The notes: generated from the letters alone by a model not told the origin. A stretch of 64,000 bases of DNA from Candidatus Saccharibacteria bacterium UBA1103 (GCA_002313515.1 DCBQ01000002.1:37253-101252), one strand, 5' to 3'; shown: positions 1 to 7,495, counted from the first letter of the stretch. Made by a program: numbers and translations.

Positions 1-2
1 AG

Positions 3-764
3 CTCGATCGCCAGAATGCGCAGAGTAAGGCTGCTAGTCTGCCGACCTCGGCTCCGTTGCCTAGCTTTAGTAACGAGCGATTAGCACCTCAGCCTGAGCC
101 AGTAGCCACCTTGTCGCCAACAATGCCTGCCTCGCCAGCATCAATACCAACATCAATTAAGCCAGTCATGATGGAACAATCTCAGCCAAATCCAGCGCCT
201 ACATTGCCGCCGATACCAACTTTGGCGCCCGCACCCCAGCCTCAGTCGGTGCGACGCAACGTTGAGCCAGCGGTTCCCGCTAAGCCAACGCCAGCCTATA
301 TGATCGCCAACCGTACCTCGCCGTTGCCACCACTGCCGAAGCCAGCACTGGCGACTCAGTCTCAAGCGCAATCTACACCACTACCAATTGCAAATCAATT
401 TCAACCGCAACCGGTTCCCGTACAGCCGCAAACTGTAGCGACGCCCGATTTAGGTGTGCCGTTGCCACCACCACCGCCGTTACCAGACTTTAGTGGTCTT
501 AATTTGGGTGGTGAGACATCACTGCAGCAGCCGTCGATGCCGAGTAGCTCACTATCTTCTAGCCTGAATCAACCGATGGCGCCAGCGCCCATGCAACCAG
601 CAACTCCGGTCACGAATGGTAGTGCTGATTTAGCGGCACAAGCCGCCAACTTAGCGCAGCCTGCAACGTCAATGGTTCCGCCTATGTCAGCATCAGTTAC
701 CGCCCCAGCACCGCAACAGCCTGCGATACCAACCGATCCAACGCAGTTTGTGATACCGTCGTAA
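3..764 (+). CDS. Proline-rich protein, 3' part (5' end outside window)
   Basis: The frame is open from the window edge to TAA at 764, so this is the C-terminal part of a longer gene. About 250 residues are visible, dominated by Pro, Ala, Gln, Ser and Thr with many PLPPLP and PQPQ stretches. No folded domain, catalytic motif or membrane segment is seen in this part, which looks like a disordered linker or wall-spanning tail. The domain that would define its role lies upstream of the window. It is followed after about 18 nt by the promoter of the DGR target gene. Function unknown. Confidence 0.75.
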   Translation, partial: LDRQNAQSKAASLPTSAPLPSFSNERLAPQPEPVATLSPTMPASPASIPTSIKPVMMEQSQPNPAPTLPPIPTLAPAPQPQSVRRNVEPAVPAKPTPAYMIANRTSPLPPLPKPALATQSQAQSTPLPIANQFQPQPVPVQPQTVATPDLGVPLPPPPPLPDFSGLNLGGETSLQQPSMPSSSLSSSLNQPMAPAPMQPATPVTNGSADLAAQAANLAQPATSMVPPMSASVTAPAPQQPAIPTDPTQFVIPS

Positions 765-781
765 TCAGTTGTGCGTGCTAG

Positions 782-798
782 TATAATCGTGCTATAAT
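782..798 (+). promoter_or_regulatory. Tandem -10 boxes before the DGR target gene
   Basis: Two TATAAT boxes lie at 782-787 and 793-798, the second as an extended TGCTATAAT. Two in-frame ATGs follow at 800 and 809. Either pairing leaves only a few untranslated bases. No clear -35 or Shine-Dalgarno site is visible. Confidence 0.6.
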
Positions 799-799
799 C

Positions 800-3439
800 A
801 TGAGCATAATGAAGATCGTGTGGGGAAATAAGAGCAGCAATACCAGAAATGGCTTGTCGCATAATGTTAGCCTAATGGGGGGGGTATTACGTGCTAGTGC
901 GTTAGCGCTATCTCTACTAATTGTAATCAGTGCCACTGCTATATTTAGCAGTGGCTTTTTGTCGTCCCCTGCGGCGGCTGCTAAGGGCGAAGTGAGCACT
1001 GCTTCGTCCCGCCCTGTCAAGGGAGGGCAGACTGCCAATGACAATCGGGAGAGTTATGGTTACATCGCCGCACCATCAACTGGCGTCTCTATTAAACTAT
1101 TAGATGGCGACACTACCGCCATCCCCAACGCCACCAACGGCATTAATACCGTGGATAGCAATGTGACCGTCAGCTCTACCGACCTCAATGACCTGCGTTA
1201 TGGCTACAGCCTAACCATGCAGGGTACGGCGAGCAGCGTAGACTTAATCAACAATAAGGATAATAACAGCAAACTAACCGCCACCACGGGCACGCTAGCT
1301 GCGCCGTCGGATCTAGCAGACAACACCTGGGGTTACCGCCTGGAAAATACTGCGGCAGATAAATATATAGGTCTAACTAAAACCGCTGTAGCTATTAAAT
1401 CGCCCACTAACCTATCAACCACCACCGATACCACTAAACTAACCTTTGCGGCGAAGTTTAATCTGGATAACCTATCTGCTGGTACCTATAGTACTACCAT
1501 CCAATATACGGTAACCGCTAACCTTCCACCGGCACCAACTATTACCACGCTCACCACTACTCACACCGACGACGCCACCAATACCGCCAACTACACCGAC
1601 TACAACAAAGCCGCTAGTGTAACAATGACAGGAACCAACCTGTTAACCGCTAGTAAGGTTTGGGTCGATTTAAATGACGATGGCCAGCAGCAGGACAACG
1701 AACTGGCGACCAATGTTAAGCCATTATCTGAAACTCAGCTAACTTATACCACGCCAACCGACACTAAACCAGGTATCCATGATACCTACGTCATTAGCGA
1801 TGGCGGTACTGCTAGCACCAAAAATACTGCCACAACCAATCGCTACAGCTACATTGCCCCTAGCATCTGTAAATCCGGCGATGCTAATAGTACTTGTGCG
1901 GTCGATATCGACACTAATATGATCCCGGTTAAGTATGCTAGCACCGACGATAATGGTAACGCTACTTGGCACGCTATAACCAATCCTAAGACCGCTACCG
2001 ATTGGTATGATTACAATAATAAGCAATGGGCTAACGCTGTAACCGTGAAAGATCCGACTAAATACAGCAACGGCGACGGCACGTATAAGGACCTCGATGT
2101 AGCCGATGCGGATATCCTCGGTTTCTATGTCTACGTTCCACGCTATGAGTACGAGGTACAACGCCGCGACGCCACTGATAAGGTCGTCCAGGCGCAGGAT
2201 TATGACATCCGCTTTGTTAAGGCGCCAGACATCAAGAAATCGCCAGTGAAGAGCTGTAACAGCGGTATTACCACTGTTGCCCAGATGTGGAAGAACGGCA
2301 CGGCGGATAACGCAGAATCCAATATCCTAGCCAAGGATTACCGCACCGGTTGTAACCTCAATCGCACTAATTATCCATCCATTACCACCGATGGCAATGG
2401 TGTTGCAACAACCTTGGCACAGGATAACGCCAACCAGACCACCTGGACCACCCATCCTGCCTTCACCTGGATGACCGACCCAACCCGTGAACTAAATGGT
2501 TTCTGGATGGGCAAGTTCGAAACCACTGGTTCGACCACCGCACCAACCGTGCGGCCGAATGAAAAACACATTGCTAATGTTACCCGTGGTGTCTATTTTG
2601 ACATTGCTAAATCCATGGGGCTAAAGGATGACGCCAACACCGGTGGTAATGGCACTACTACCACCCAGAATAACCAACATCTAGCTAAATACCAATCCCA
2701 CGCCCTAATTCAAACCGAGTGGGGCGCCGCAGCCTATCTATCCGCCAGTAAATACGGGGTAGGGGTCAACAAGGTACAGATCAATGCGCAAAGCAGTGGC
2801 GCTAGGGACGACAATGGTAATTTTAGTTATGGTATTACCGGTTGTGGTCCGCAGGCTAGTGGCAACGAATCTAGCTATGCTAATCCTGGAACCATTAAAA
2901 CTGTCAATGCCTGTTATGCTGATGACACTAACCATGGCTATACTGGCAAACTAGGAATGCTGGCTAGTACCACCGGCAATATTACCGGCATTTACGACAT
3001 GTCGGGCGGCGCGTACGAGCAGGTGATGGGTAACCTAACCACTAGCGACACGCAAACCACACCAAACGACGTCAATTACTTTAAGAATCCGACCAAACCA
3101 CCATATGTGAATCTATATAAGGCATCGGCGGGATTTGGTACACGGCGCGATTGGTCGATAGGCGCCAGTAATGAGAATCTGTGGAACTGGGATATCTGCA
3201 CCTACGAAACTTGCGGCGGCCAGGCGTTACACGAGAACAAGATGGTACAATCTGTCTCGACGGGCAGCCAGTCGTGGGGTAGCGATTACGGCGGCTTTAC
3301 GTACGCAGGCAATCGTTGGCCGGCTCGGGGCGGCTACTTCAACAGCGGTTCTAACGCAGGTGTGTTCTTTTCAGGCGGCGATAACGGCAACCCGAGCATC
3401 GGCTTTGCCTTCCGAGCAGTGCTGTTGCCTCTCCCCTAG
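800..3439 (+). CDS. Exported DGR target (variable) protein with C-terminal C-type-lectin/FGE-like domain
   Basis: This 879-residue protein is the target of the adjacent retroelement. A hydrophobic segment at about residues 30-60 (ending SSPAAAA) is a signal or anchor helix. A Thr/Asn-rich region follows, ending in a module (YTVTANLP) shared with the protein at 6479. Next is an Ig/TIG-like stretch at about 250-355. The C-terminal half holds motifs such as YVPRYEYE and LNGFWMGKFETT, and ends in a Gly/Asn-rich tail with GFAFRAVLLPLP, as in the formylglycine-generating-enzyme/C-type-lectin fold used by DGR variable proteins. Residues 822-869 carry the varied positions. Such proteins usually bind ligands at the cell surface; the ligand here is unknown. 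Start could be ATG 800 or ATG 809 (residue 4). Confidence 0.88.
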   Translation: MSIMKIVWGNKSSNTRNGLSHNVSLMGGVLRASALALSLLIVISATAIFSSGFLSSPAAAAKGEVSTASSRPVKGGQTANDNRESYGYIAAPSTGVSIKLLDGDTTAIPNATNGINTVDSNVTVSSTDLNDLRYGYSLTMQGTASSVDLINNKDNNSKLTATTGTLAAPSDLADNTWGYRLENTAADKYIGLTKTAVAIKSPTNLSTTTDTTKLTFAAKFNLDNLSAGTYSTTIQYTVTANLPPAPTITTLTTTHTDDATNTANYTDYNKAASVTMTGTNLLTASKVWVDLNDDGQQQDNELATNVKPLSETQLTYTTPTDTKPGIHDTYVISDGGTASTKNTATTNRYSYIAPSICKSGDANSTCAVDIDTNMIPVKYASTDDNGNATWHAITNPKTATDWYDYNNKQWANAVTVKDPTKYSNGDGTYKDLDVADADILGFYVYVPRYEYEVQRRDATDKVVQAQDYDIRFVKAPDIKKSPVKSCNSGITTVAQMWKNGTADNAESNILAKDYRTGCNLNRTNYPSITTDGNGVATTLAQDNANQTTWTTHPAFTWMTDPTRELNGFWMGKFETTGSTTAPTVRPNEKHIANVTRGVYFDIAKSMGLKDDANTGGNGTTTTQNNQHLAKYQSHALIQTEWGAAAYLSASKYGVGVNKVQINAQSSGARDDNGNFSYGITGCGPQASGNESSYANPGTIKTVNACYADDTNHGYTGKLGMLASTTGNITGIYDMSGGAYEQVMGNLTTSDTQTTPNDVNYFKNPTKPPYVNLYKASAGFGTRRDWSIGASNENLWNWDICTYETCGGQALHENKMVQSVSTGSQSWGSDYGGFTYAGNRWPARGGYFNSGSNAGVFFSGGDNGNPSIGFAFRAVLLPLP
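3251..3439 (+). repeat. DGR variable repeat (VR)
   Basis: These last 189 bp of the target gene, up to and including its TAG stop, match the reverse complement of 5084-5272 without gaps. There are 23 differences, each at a base that is adenine in the template (15 to G, 7 to T, 1 to C). They change 19 codons between residues 822 and 869, mostly AAC (Asn) to Gly, Ser, Tyr or Ile. Bases 3406-3439 are invariant and are the likely initiation of mutagenic homing (IMH) segment. Confidence 0.97.
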
Positions 3440-3453
3440 GGTCTCATAATCTC

Positions 3454-3930
3454 ATGAAACAATTATCATTAACCAATAACAACGAGCCAAAGCAGCGTTT
3501 GACCGACCCGCTCCGGGCGGTCAAACCGTCGCAAAATTTGTATGCCATTATGTACCGCGAGATGAAGCGGCTATATAAATATACCTATGACCGCCTGGAA
3601 ACCTACCCGAAGTGGCAGAAACATGGCATTGGCCCAGCCAGCCGCATTGCTGAGCTGACCCAGGATAACTTGCGTGGAGCATTAGAAGTTTATGGCTACA
3701 ATCCAAAACTAGACAAAGAGCAGATTCTGCGCCGTATGTCGATTAACTTTAAGGAGCTGAATGTCCTGGTGGAGCTAAGCTGTGCTCATGATTGGATCAA
3801 GCCACAGAATCGTGAAGCCTGGTCGCGCATGATTAGTAAGCTGGATGACCAAACTATTGGCTTTGCCATGGGTATGGAAAAGCAGGCGCGTGAACGCCAG
3901 GCGAAGAAGGCCGATGAATCCCGACGATAA
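3454..3930 (+). CDS. avd: DGR accessory variability determinant (Avd-like four-helix protein)
   Basis: The product is 158 residues, mostly helical and basic, starting 14 bp after the VR stop and overlapping the RT gene by 17 nt. Size, charge, predicted helix content and position between target and RT fit the Avd/bAvd family. Avd forms a pentameric four-helix-bundle barrel that binds RT and template RNA and is needed for mutagenic cDNA synthesis (family knowledge). A segment around residues 25-60 (LYAIMYREMKRLYKYTYDRL) is rich in Tyr, Arg and Lys and would suit RNA or RT binding. The call rests on context plus composition rather than on a catalytic motif. Confidence 0.82.
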   Translation: MKQLSLTNNNEPKQRLTDPLRAVKPSQNLYAIMYREMKRLYKYTYDRLETYPKWQKHGIGPASRIAELTQDNLRGALEVYGYNPKLDKEQILRRMSINFKELNVLVELSCAHDWIKPQNREAWSRMISKLDDQTIGFAMGMEKQARERQAKKADESRR

Positions 3931-4882
3931 AATCACCGAGAAGCTAGCCGACCACATGACACTGGCGGCCTGGCAACGGGCGCATAGCCGGGCGTCGAAA
4001 TCCAAGGGTCTGCGGCCAGAGGTTTTGCGATTTAATATGAATGAAACCGCTAATCTGTTACGTGTTATGGATATTGTCGGGTTGGGGCGCTACCAGCCGT
4101 CGCGTTACCGCGAATTCTACGTGCGCGAACCAAAGGTGCGGCTGATTCTGGCATTGCCCTACTTAGACCGCATCGTTCACCAATGGTACGTGGGCGAGTT
4201 TATTAAACCGTTTTACCTGCCGCGCTTTATCTCGGATAGCTATGCTTGTATTCCGGGGCGAGGTACCCATGCGGCGGTGCGCCAAATGCAGGGCTATATG
4301 AGGAAAATAAAAGATGAATACGGTTATTATTATGTGTTAAAAATGGATATATCCAAATTCTTCTACACTATTGATAAGGATATTTTATGGCGGATTTTAG
4401 CGCAGCGGATAGTCGACCCGCCACTGCTAGACTTGACTCATACCATGGTGTTTGACGATAATGGCCATAGTGGTATCCCGATTGGTAATTATATTTCGCA
4501 GTATTTTGCTAACATTTATCTGAACGAGCTAGATTGGTTCTGTAAGCAAGATTTGGGTATTAAATATTACGTGCGCTACATGGATGATTTTGTGATGCTG
4601 GCGTCAAATCGGCAGATCGCACGGCAGTGGTATGACCAGATTGAACAGTTTGTAACAGAGCGGTTGAATTTGCGTTTGAATCCCAAGAGTCGTTATTATC
4701 CGGCAAAGCAAGGGCTAGATTTCGTGGGTTACCGCATATTCGAGGACCATCTGAAGTTACGTCCCCGCGCATTGAAGACACTCCATAAAATCCAGCGCGA
4801 TTATCGATTGGGTATCGATGATGACGCTCGTCATCTCCGCCGCCTCGCCGCCTGGCGTGGACATGTGATGTTGTGTAAATAA
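3914..4882 (+). CDS. DGR reverse transcriptase
   Basis: This 322-residue protein is a retron/group II-type reverse transcriptase of the DGR clade. The catalytic aspartates are visible: D145 in LKMDISKFF, and D224-D225 in YMDDF. The DGR-typical motif 4, IPIGNYISQYFANIYLNELD, lies before YMDD. It copies template RNA into adenine-mutagenised cDNA that replaces the VR. I chose ATG 3914, which overlaps the end of avd by 17 nt (translational coupling). The same frame stays open upstream to 3845 but would then run deep into avd. No maturase or endonuclease domain is present, as usual for DGR enzymes. The gene ends just before a palindrome at 4889-4918. Confidence 0.95.
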   Translation: MNPDDKITEKLADHMTLAAWQRAHSRASKSKGLRPEVLRFNMNETANLLRVMDIVGLGRYQPSRYREFYVREPKVRLILALPYLDRIVHQWYVGEFIKPFYLPRFISDSYACIPGRGTHAAVRQMQGYMRKIKDEYGYYYVLKMDISKFFYTIDKDILWRILAQRIVDPPLLDLTHTMVFDDNGHSGIPIGNYISQYFANIYLNELDWFCKQDLGIKYYVRYMDDFVMLASNRQIARQWYDQIEQFVTERLNLRLNPKSRYYPAKQGLDFVGYRIFEDHLKLRPRALKTLHKIQRDYRLGIDDDARHLRRLAAWRGHVMLCK

Positions 4883-4888
4883 TAGCTA

Positions 4889-4918
4889 TTTACCTCCCTT
4901 TAGCTAAAGGGAGGTAAA
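4889..4918. terminator. 30-bp perfect palindrome between RT gene and TR RNA
   Basis: The 15-bp arms (TTTACCTCCCTTTAG and its complement) form a perfect inverted repeat 6 bp after the RT stop. It sits where transcription of the RT gene (+) and of the TR RNA (-) would meet, so it could end both. There is no long T-run on either strand, so termination is inferred. Its core matches the palindromes at 5343-5394 and 6401-6456. Confidence 0.5.
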
Positions 4919-5083
4919 AATTACAGCATTAGCCCCTTTTTACAAAAAAGGACTAAACAATATAAATTTATGCCGGCGGATCAGGATAACCGCCGCCGGC
5001 AAAGGAGCTGGCCTGGGCGCATAATCCGGTGTTCGTATCCGTAGACATTTACTAACCATAGCTACATTTAGCGTTAATGCGCA

Positions 5084-5272
5084 CTAGGGGAGAGGCAACA
5101 GCACTGCTCGGAAGGCATAGTTGTTGTTCGGGTTGCCGTTATTGTTGCCTGAATAGAACACACCTGCGTTAGAACCGTTGTTGTAGTTGCCGCCCCGATC
5201 CGGCCAACGATTGCCTGCGTTCGTAAAGTTGCTGTTATCGTTACCCTACGACTGGTTGTTCGTCGAGACAGA
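5084..5272 (-). repeat. DGR template repeat (TR), inverted relative to VR and RT
   Basis: Read on the minus strand, this is the invariant 189-bp master copy of the VR. It holds about 52 adenines, clustered in AAC codons as is typical of DGR templates. Read in the VR frame it has an internal TAG (complement at 5247-5245) where the VR has TGG. The match ends exactly at the TAG that serves as the target stop; sequences diverge on both sides. It is not itself a gene. Confidence 0.97.
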
Positions 5273-5313
5273 GACAACGTAGTTAACCACGCTATCGACC
5301 TAGCCCCAAATTG

Positions 5314-5319
5314 ATTATA
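5314..5319 (-). promoter_or_regulatory. Predicted -10 box of the TR RNA
   Basis: On the minus strand the sequence reads GGCGCTATAATCAATTT, a consensus TATAAT. No good -35 is seen at 17 bp. It is the only consensus box between the TR and truB facing the TR. Confidence 0.5.
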
Positions 5320-5342
5320 GCGCCTTCGTCAGTGGTGCTTTG

Positions 5343-5394
5343 CGAACCCACTGTCACGGATGCCGTGCCACCTCCCTTTAGTAAGGGAGGTATT
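5343..5394. repeat. Dispersed palindromic repeat, copy 1
   Basis: This copy has two hairpins in a row: CACGG-AT-CCGTG, then ACCTCCCTTTAGTAAGGGAGGT. It shares about 50 bp with 6401-6456, and the two copies bracket truB-rpsO as direct repeats. Confidence 0.7.
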
Positions 5395-5431
5395 GACGCA
5401 GTTGACGAGTATTCATTACTATGAATGGTAA

Positions 5432-6130
5432 ATGAATGATACAATCGATCGAATAATTTTACTAGATAAGCCAGCTGGCATATCTAGTTTTGGCTGCGTG
5501 GCTCGAGTGCGGCGTTATTTGACGAAACTGGCGGGCCATAAGGTTAAGGTGGGGCATTGTGGTACATTGGACCCTTTCGCTACCGGGCTACTAATCCTGG
5601 TCAGTGGTAAAAATACTCGTCGGGCCATGGAATTTACCAAATTAGACAAGGTGTACGAGGCAACACTACGTCTTGGCTGGACTTCTACCACGGGCGATCC
5701 CGAGGGTGATGTTACCAATGTATCTGATCGAGTCCCGAATCTAAACGAAATTAAATCAGCGCTGCAGCAGTTTACCGGCAAGATAAAACAAACGCCACCT
5801 GCTTTTAGCGCCATTAAAATTAATGGCCAGCGGGCATATAAGTTGGCGCGGGCGGGCAAGGAGGTTGAGATACCTCCACGAGAAGTTGAAGTTTATAGTT
5901 TAGAAATTCTAGACTACACTTACCCCGACTTAATAATTCGCACGCATGTTAGTAGTGGTACTTATATTCGCTCACTTGCTGCTGATATTGGACAAGTGCT
6001 GGGAGTGGGTGCTTATTTGACTACTCTTCGTCGCGTCAAGATTGCTGACTTTGATATTAAAAATGCAGAGCCATTGGATAAATTTGACAAAACAGGGGAG
6101 AGTGGGGTAATCTATAAAAGCAATGATTAG
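5432..6130 (+). CDS. truB: tRNA pseudouridine-55 synthase
   Basis: TruB isomerises U55 of the tRNA T-loop to pseudouridine in the cytoplasm. The 232-residue product starts with the family's LLDKPAGISS motif and has GHCGTLDPFATGLL, whose Asp (about residue 47) is the catalytic nucleophile. VYEATLRLG and the SSGTYIRSLA segment are also typical. The length equals a TruB catalytic core with little or no PUA domain. The gene overlaps rpsO by 8 nt, a common bacterial pairing. No strong Shine-Dalgarno site precedes the ATG; palindromic repeat copy 1 lies upstream. Confidence 0.95.
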   Translation: MNDTIDRIILLDKPAGISSFGCVARVRRYLTKLAGHKVKVGHCGTLDPFATGLLILVSGKNTRRAMEFTKLDKVYEATLRLGWTSTTGDPEGDVTNVSDRVPNLNEIKSALQQFTGKIKQTPPAFSAIKINGQRAYKLARAGKEVEIPPREVEVYSLEILDYTYPDLIIRTHVSSGTYIRSLAADIGQVLGVGAYLTTLRRVKIADFDIKNAEPLDKFDKTGESGVIYKSND

Positions 6131-6389
6131 CAAAGAAGATAAATTAAAAGCTATTCAGTCTACGCAGCTTCATGATGGCGACACCGGTTCGGCTAGCGCA
6201 CAGATCGCTATCCTAACCGCCCGCATCAACGAGGTGACAGAGCACATGAAGGCTAACAAGCACGATTTCATGGCTCGCCGCGGTCTAATTCAGATGGTCG
6301 GTCGTCGCAAGAAGCTACTGAAGGCGCTTAGCGACAATGACTTCGAGCAGTATAAGAAGGTCATTGAGACTCTAGGTCTACGTAAGTAG
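6123..6389 (+). CDS. rpsO: 30S ribosomal protein S15
   Basis: S15 binds the central domain of 16S rRNA early in 30S assembly. The 88-residue length and the signature (HDGDTGSASAQIAILTARI, then RRGLIQMVGRRKKLL) are those of bacterial S15. It overlaps truB by 8 nt and is presumably co-transcribed. Palindromic repeat copy 2, with a T-rich 3' flank, follows as a likely terminator. Confidence 0.97.
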   Translation: MISKEDKLKAIQSTQLHDGDTGSASAQIAILTARINEVTEHMKANKHDFMARRGLIQMVGRRKKLLKALSDNDFEQYKKVIETLGLRK

Positions 6390-6400
6390 GTTATCGGGGT

Positions 6401-6456
6401 CGAGCCCACCGTCACGGCTAATGCCGTGCTACCTCCCTTTACGAAAGGGAGGTATT
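6401..6456 (+). repeat. Dispersed palindromic repeat, copy 2 / likely terminator after rpsO
   Basis: It resembles 5343-5394: a CACGG..CCGTG hairpin followed by ACCTCCCTTTACGAAAGGGAGGT. The second hairpin is followed by ATTTTGTTT, so it can act as a rho-independent terminator for truB-rpsO. Confidence 0.7.
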
Positions 6457-6466
6457 TTGTTTGTGC

Positions 6467-6472
6467 TATAAT
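6467..6472 (+). promoter_or_regulatory. Extended -10 of a leaderless transcript
   Basis: TGTGCTATAAT ends 6 nt before the ATG at 6479, so the expected start site coincides with the start codon. There is no Shine-Dalgarno site. Confidence 0.7.
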
Positions 6473-6478
6473 TAATTT

Positions 6479-7384
6479 ATGAAAATTCGGTGGGGTATTG
6501 GCTGGCGATTAGCTATACTAATAACGGCATTAATTGTGAATTCTAGTACACTAGCTAGAGCGATTGACGCTTCTGATCTATATATATTGCCTAACCAAAT
6601 CGAGGTAGATTCGGGCAATCGGGGCTATTCGCAAAATGCGATTGCTGTTTATAAAATCCATACTAACCCTGATAAATATGGGCCAATAGTAGTTGGGGCG
6701 GGCGATTCAACGCGGAGTTTGGACGTTTTAAGCAACGATGTTGGTGCCAATGGTCTATCGGGTGGTAATTCAAAGCTGCGCCTATCGGGCTTAGCTGCTG
6801 CGCCTAGTGACAACTTCGTAAATGAAATAGTTACGCCTCATGCCCGCGTAAGGATAATAGGTGATCATTTGCAGTATATACCTAATGGCAATGTTTCTAG
6901 CGATACTGTAGACCAGTTCTATTATCAGGAAACTGATGACTATTCTAACCAGACGGCGGTGGCTATGGTGACAGTGTCTTTGCAACCCACGAAGCTATCG
7001 ATTAACTATGATGACGCAGTCCAGCTAGAGTATACTAAGCTAACTAATATAGCTAGTGCCAGTACGGTAATCTATACACAAGGCAATATTGGTTACGACG
7101 TACTAGCCAGCAGTGCTAGCGATAATGCCATGGTTGGACCGAGTGGCCTAATTAAGGCGACCGTAGATGAAGCTAATATGCTGAAATCGGGTACGTGGGG
7201 TGTAAGGCTGCCAAATAAACAGAGTTGGCGCGCTATGCCAATGGCATCGAACGAGCTAGCGGTTGAGGATGACATATTAGGTCGACGTGATATCAATTTA
7301 GTATATGGCGCAAATACGGAGGCAGTGCCCAGTGGCACATATGGTGTCGGTATAATCTATCGGATTACAGCAAATCTACCCTAG
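6479..7384 (+). CDS. Exported protein sharing a module with the DGR target
   Basis: The product is 301 residues. An N-terminal signal sequence (about residues 7-29, ending TLARA) predicts export. The rest is rich in Ser, Asn, Asp, Tyr and Val, as in beta-sandwich surface proteins. The last 110 residues (YTQGNIGYDVLA ... GTWGVRL ... SGTYGVGIIYRITANLP) resemble the N-terminal module of the DGR target (WGYRL ... SAGTYSTTIQYTVTANLP). It has no VR-like tail, so it may be a non-variable relative or partner. Function unknown. Confidence 0.75.
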   Translation: MKIRWGIGWRLAILITALIVNSSTLARAIDASDLYILPNQIEVDSGNRGYSQNAIAVYKIHTNPDKYGPIVVGAGDSTRSLDVLSNDVGANGLSGGNSKLRLSGLAAAPSDNFVNEIVTPHARVRIIGDHLQYIPNGNVSSDTVDQFYYQETDDYSNQTAVAMVTVSLQPTKLSINYDDAVQLEYTKLTNIASASTVIYTQGNIGYDVLASSASDNAMVGPSGLIKATVDEANMLKSGTWGVRLPNKQSWRAMPMASNELAVEDDILGRRDINLVYGANTEAVPSGTYGVGIIYRITANLP

Positions 7385-7390
7385 TTCTGA

Positions 7391-7491
7391 TATAATGTAA
7401 ATCGTAAGTAAGGTGTCAGCGGTGAAAATTGCCGCATTTTCGCCCACCTGCGGTGCGGCAATTTGCGCTACTGACACGCTAAAGAAGGGAG
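7391..7491 (+). promoter_or_regulatory. pnp promoter and structured 5' leader
   Basis: TATAAT at 7391-7396 predicts a leader of about 90 nt. GTGTCAG (7413-7419) pairs with CTGACAC (7471-7477). Inside, AAATTGCCGCA (7426-7436) pairs with TGCGGCAATTT (7454-7464). Two local hairpins compete with it: GGTGAAAAT with ATTTTCGCC (7421-7429/7436-7444) and CACC with GGTG (7445-7448/7452-7455). A purine-rich Shine-Dalgarno site is at 7482-7491. Structured pnp leaders processed by RNase III and PNPase are known elsewhere; here this is inferred. Confidence 0.6.
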
Positions 7492-7495
7492 TTTC

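Larger units (their letters stand above)
4889..5307 (-). ncRNA. Predicted DGR template RNA (TR plus structured 3' spacer)
   Basis: A minus-strand TATAAT at 5319-5314 predicts transcription from about 5307, some 35 nt before the TR. The transcript would read through the TR, then a non-coding spacer of about 165 nt containing a GC-rich hairpin (arms 4972-4979 and 4993-5000, GCCGGCGG/CCGCCGGC) and an A/T-rich hairpin (4935-4941 with 4945-4951). It would stop at the palindrome. In studied DGRs the template RNA includes a structured spacer after the TR that binds RT and Avd. Ends are inferred. Confidence 0.6.

Noticed and set aside
3171..3449. Alternative-frame ORF over the VR and its partner 5074-5277 (-) over the TR, coding similar Arg/Thr-rich peptides
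   Set aside because: They are similar only because VR and TR are copies. The VR is translated in the target frame, and the TR is non-coding.
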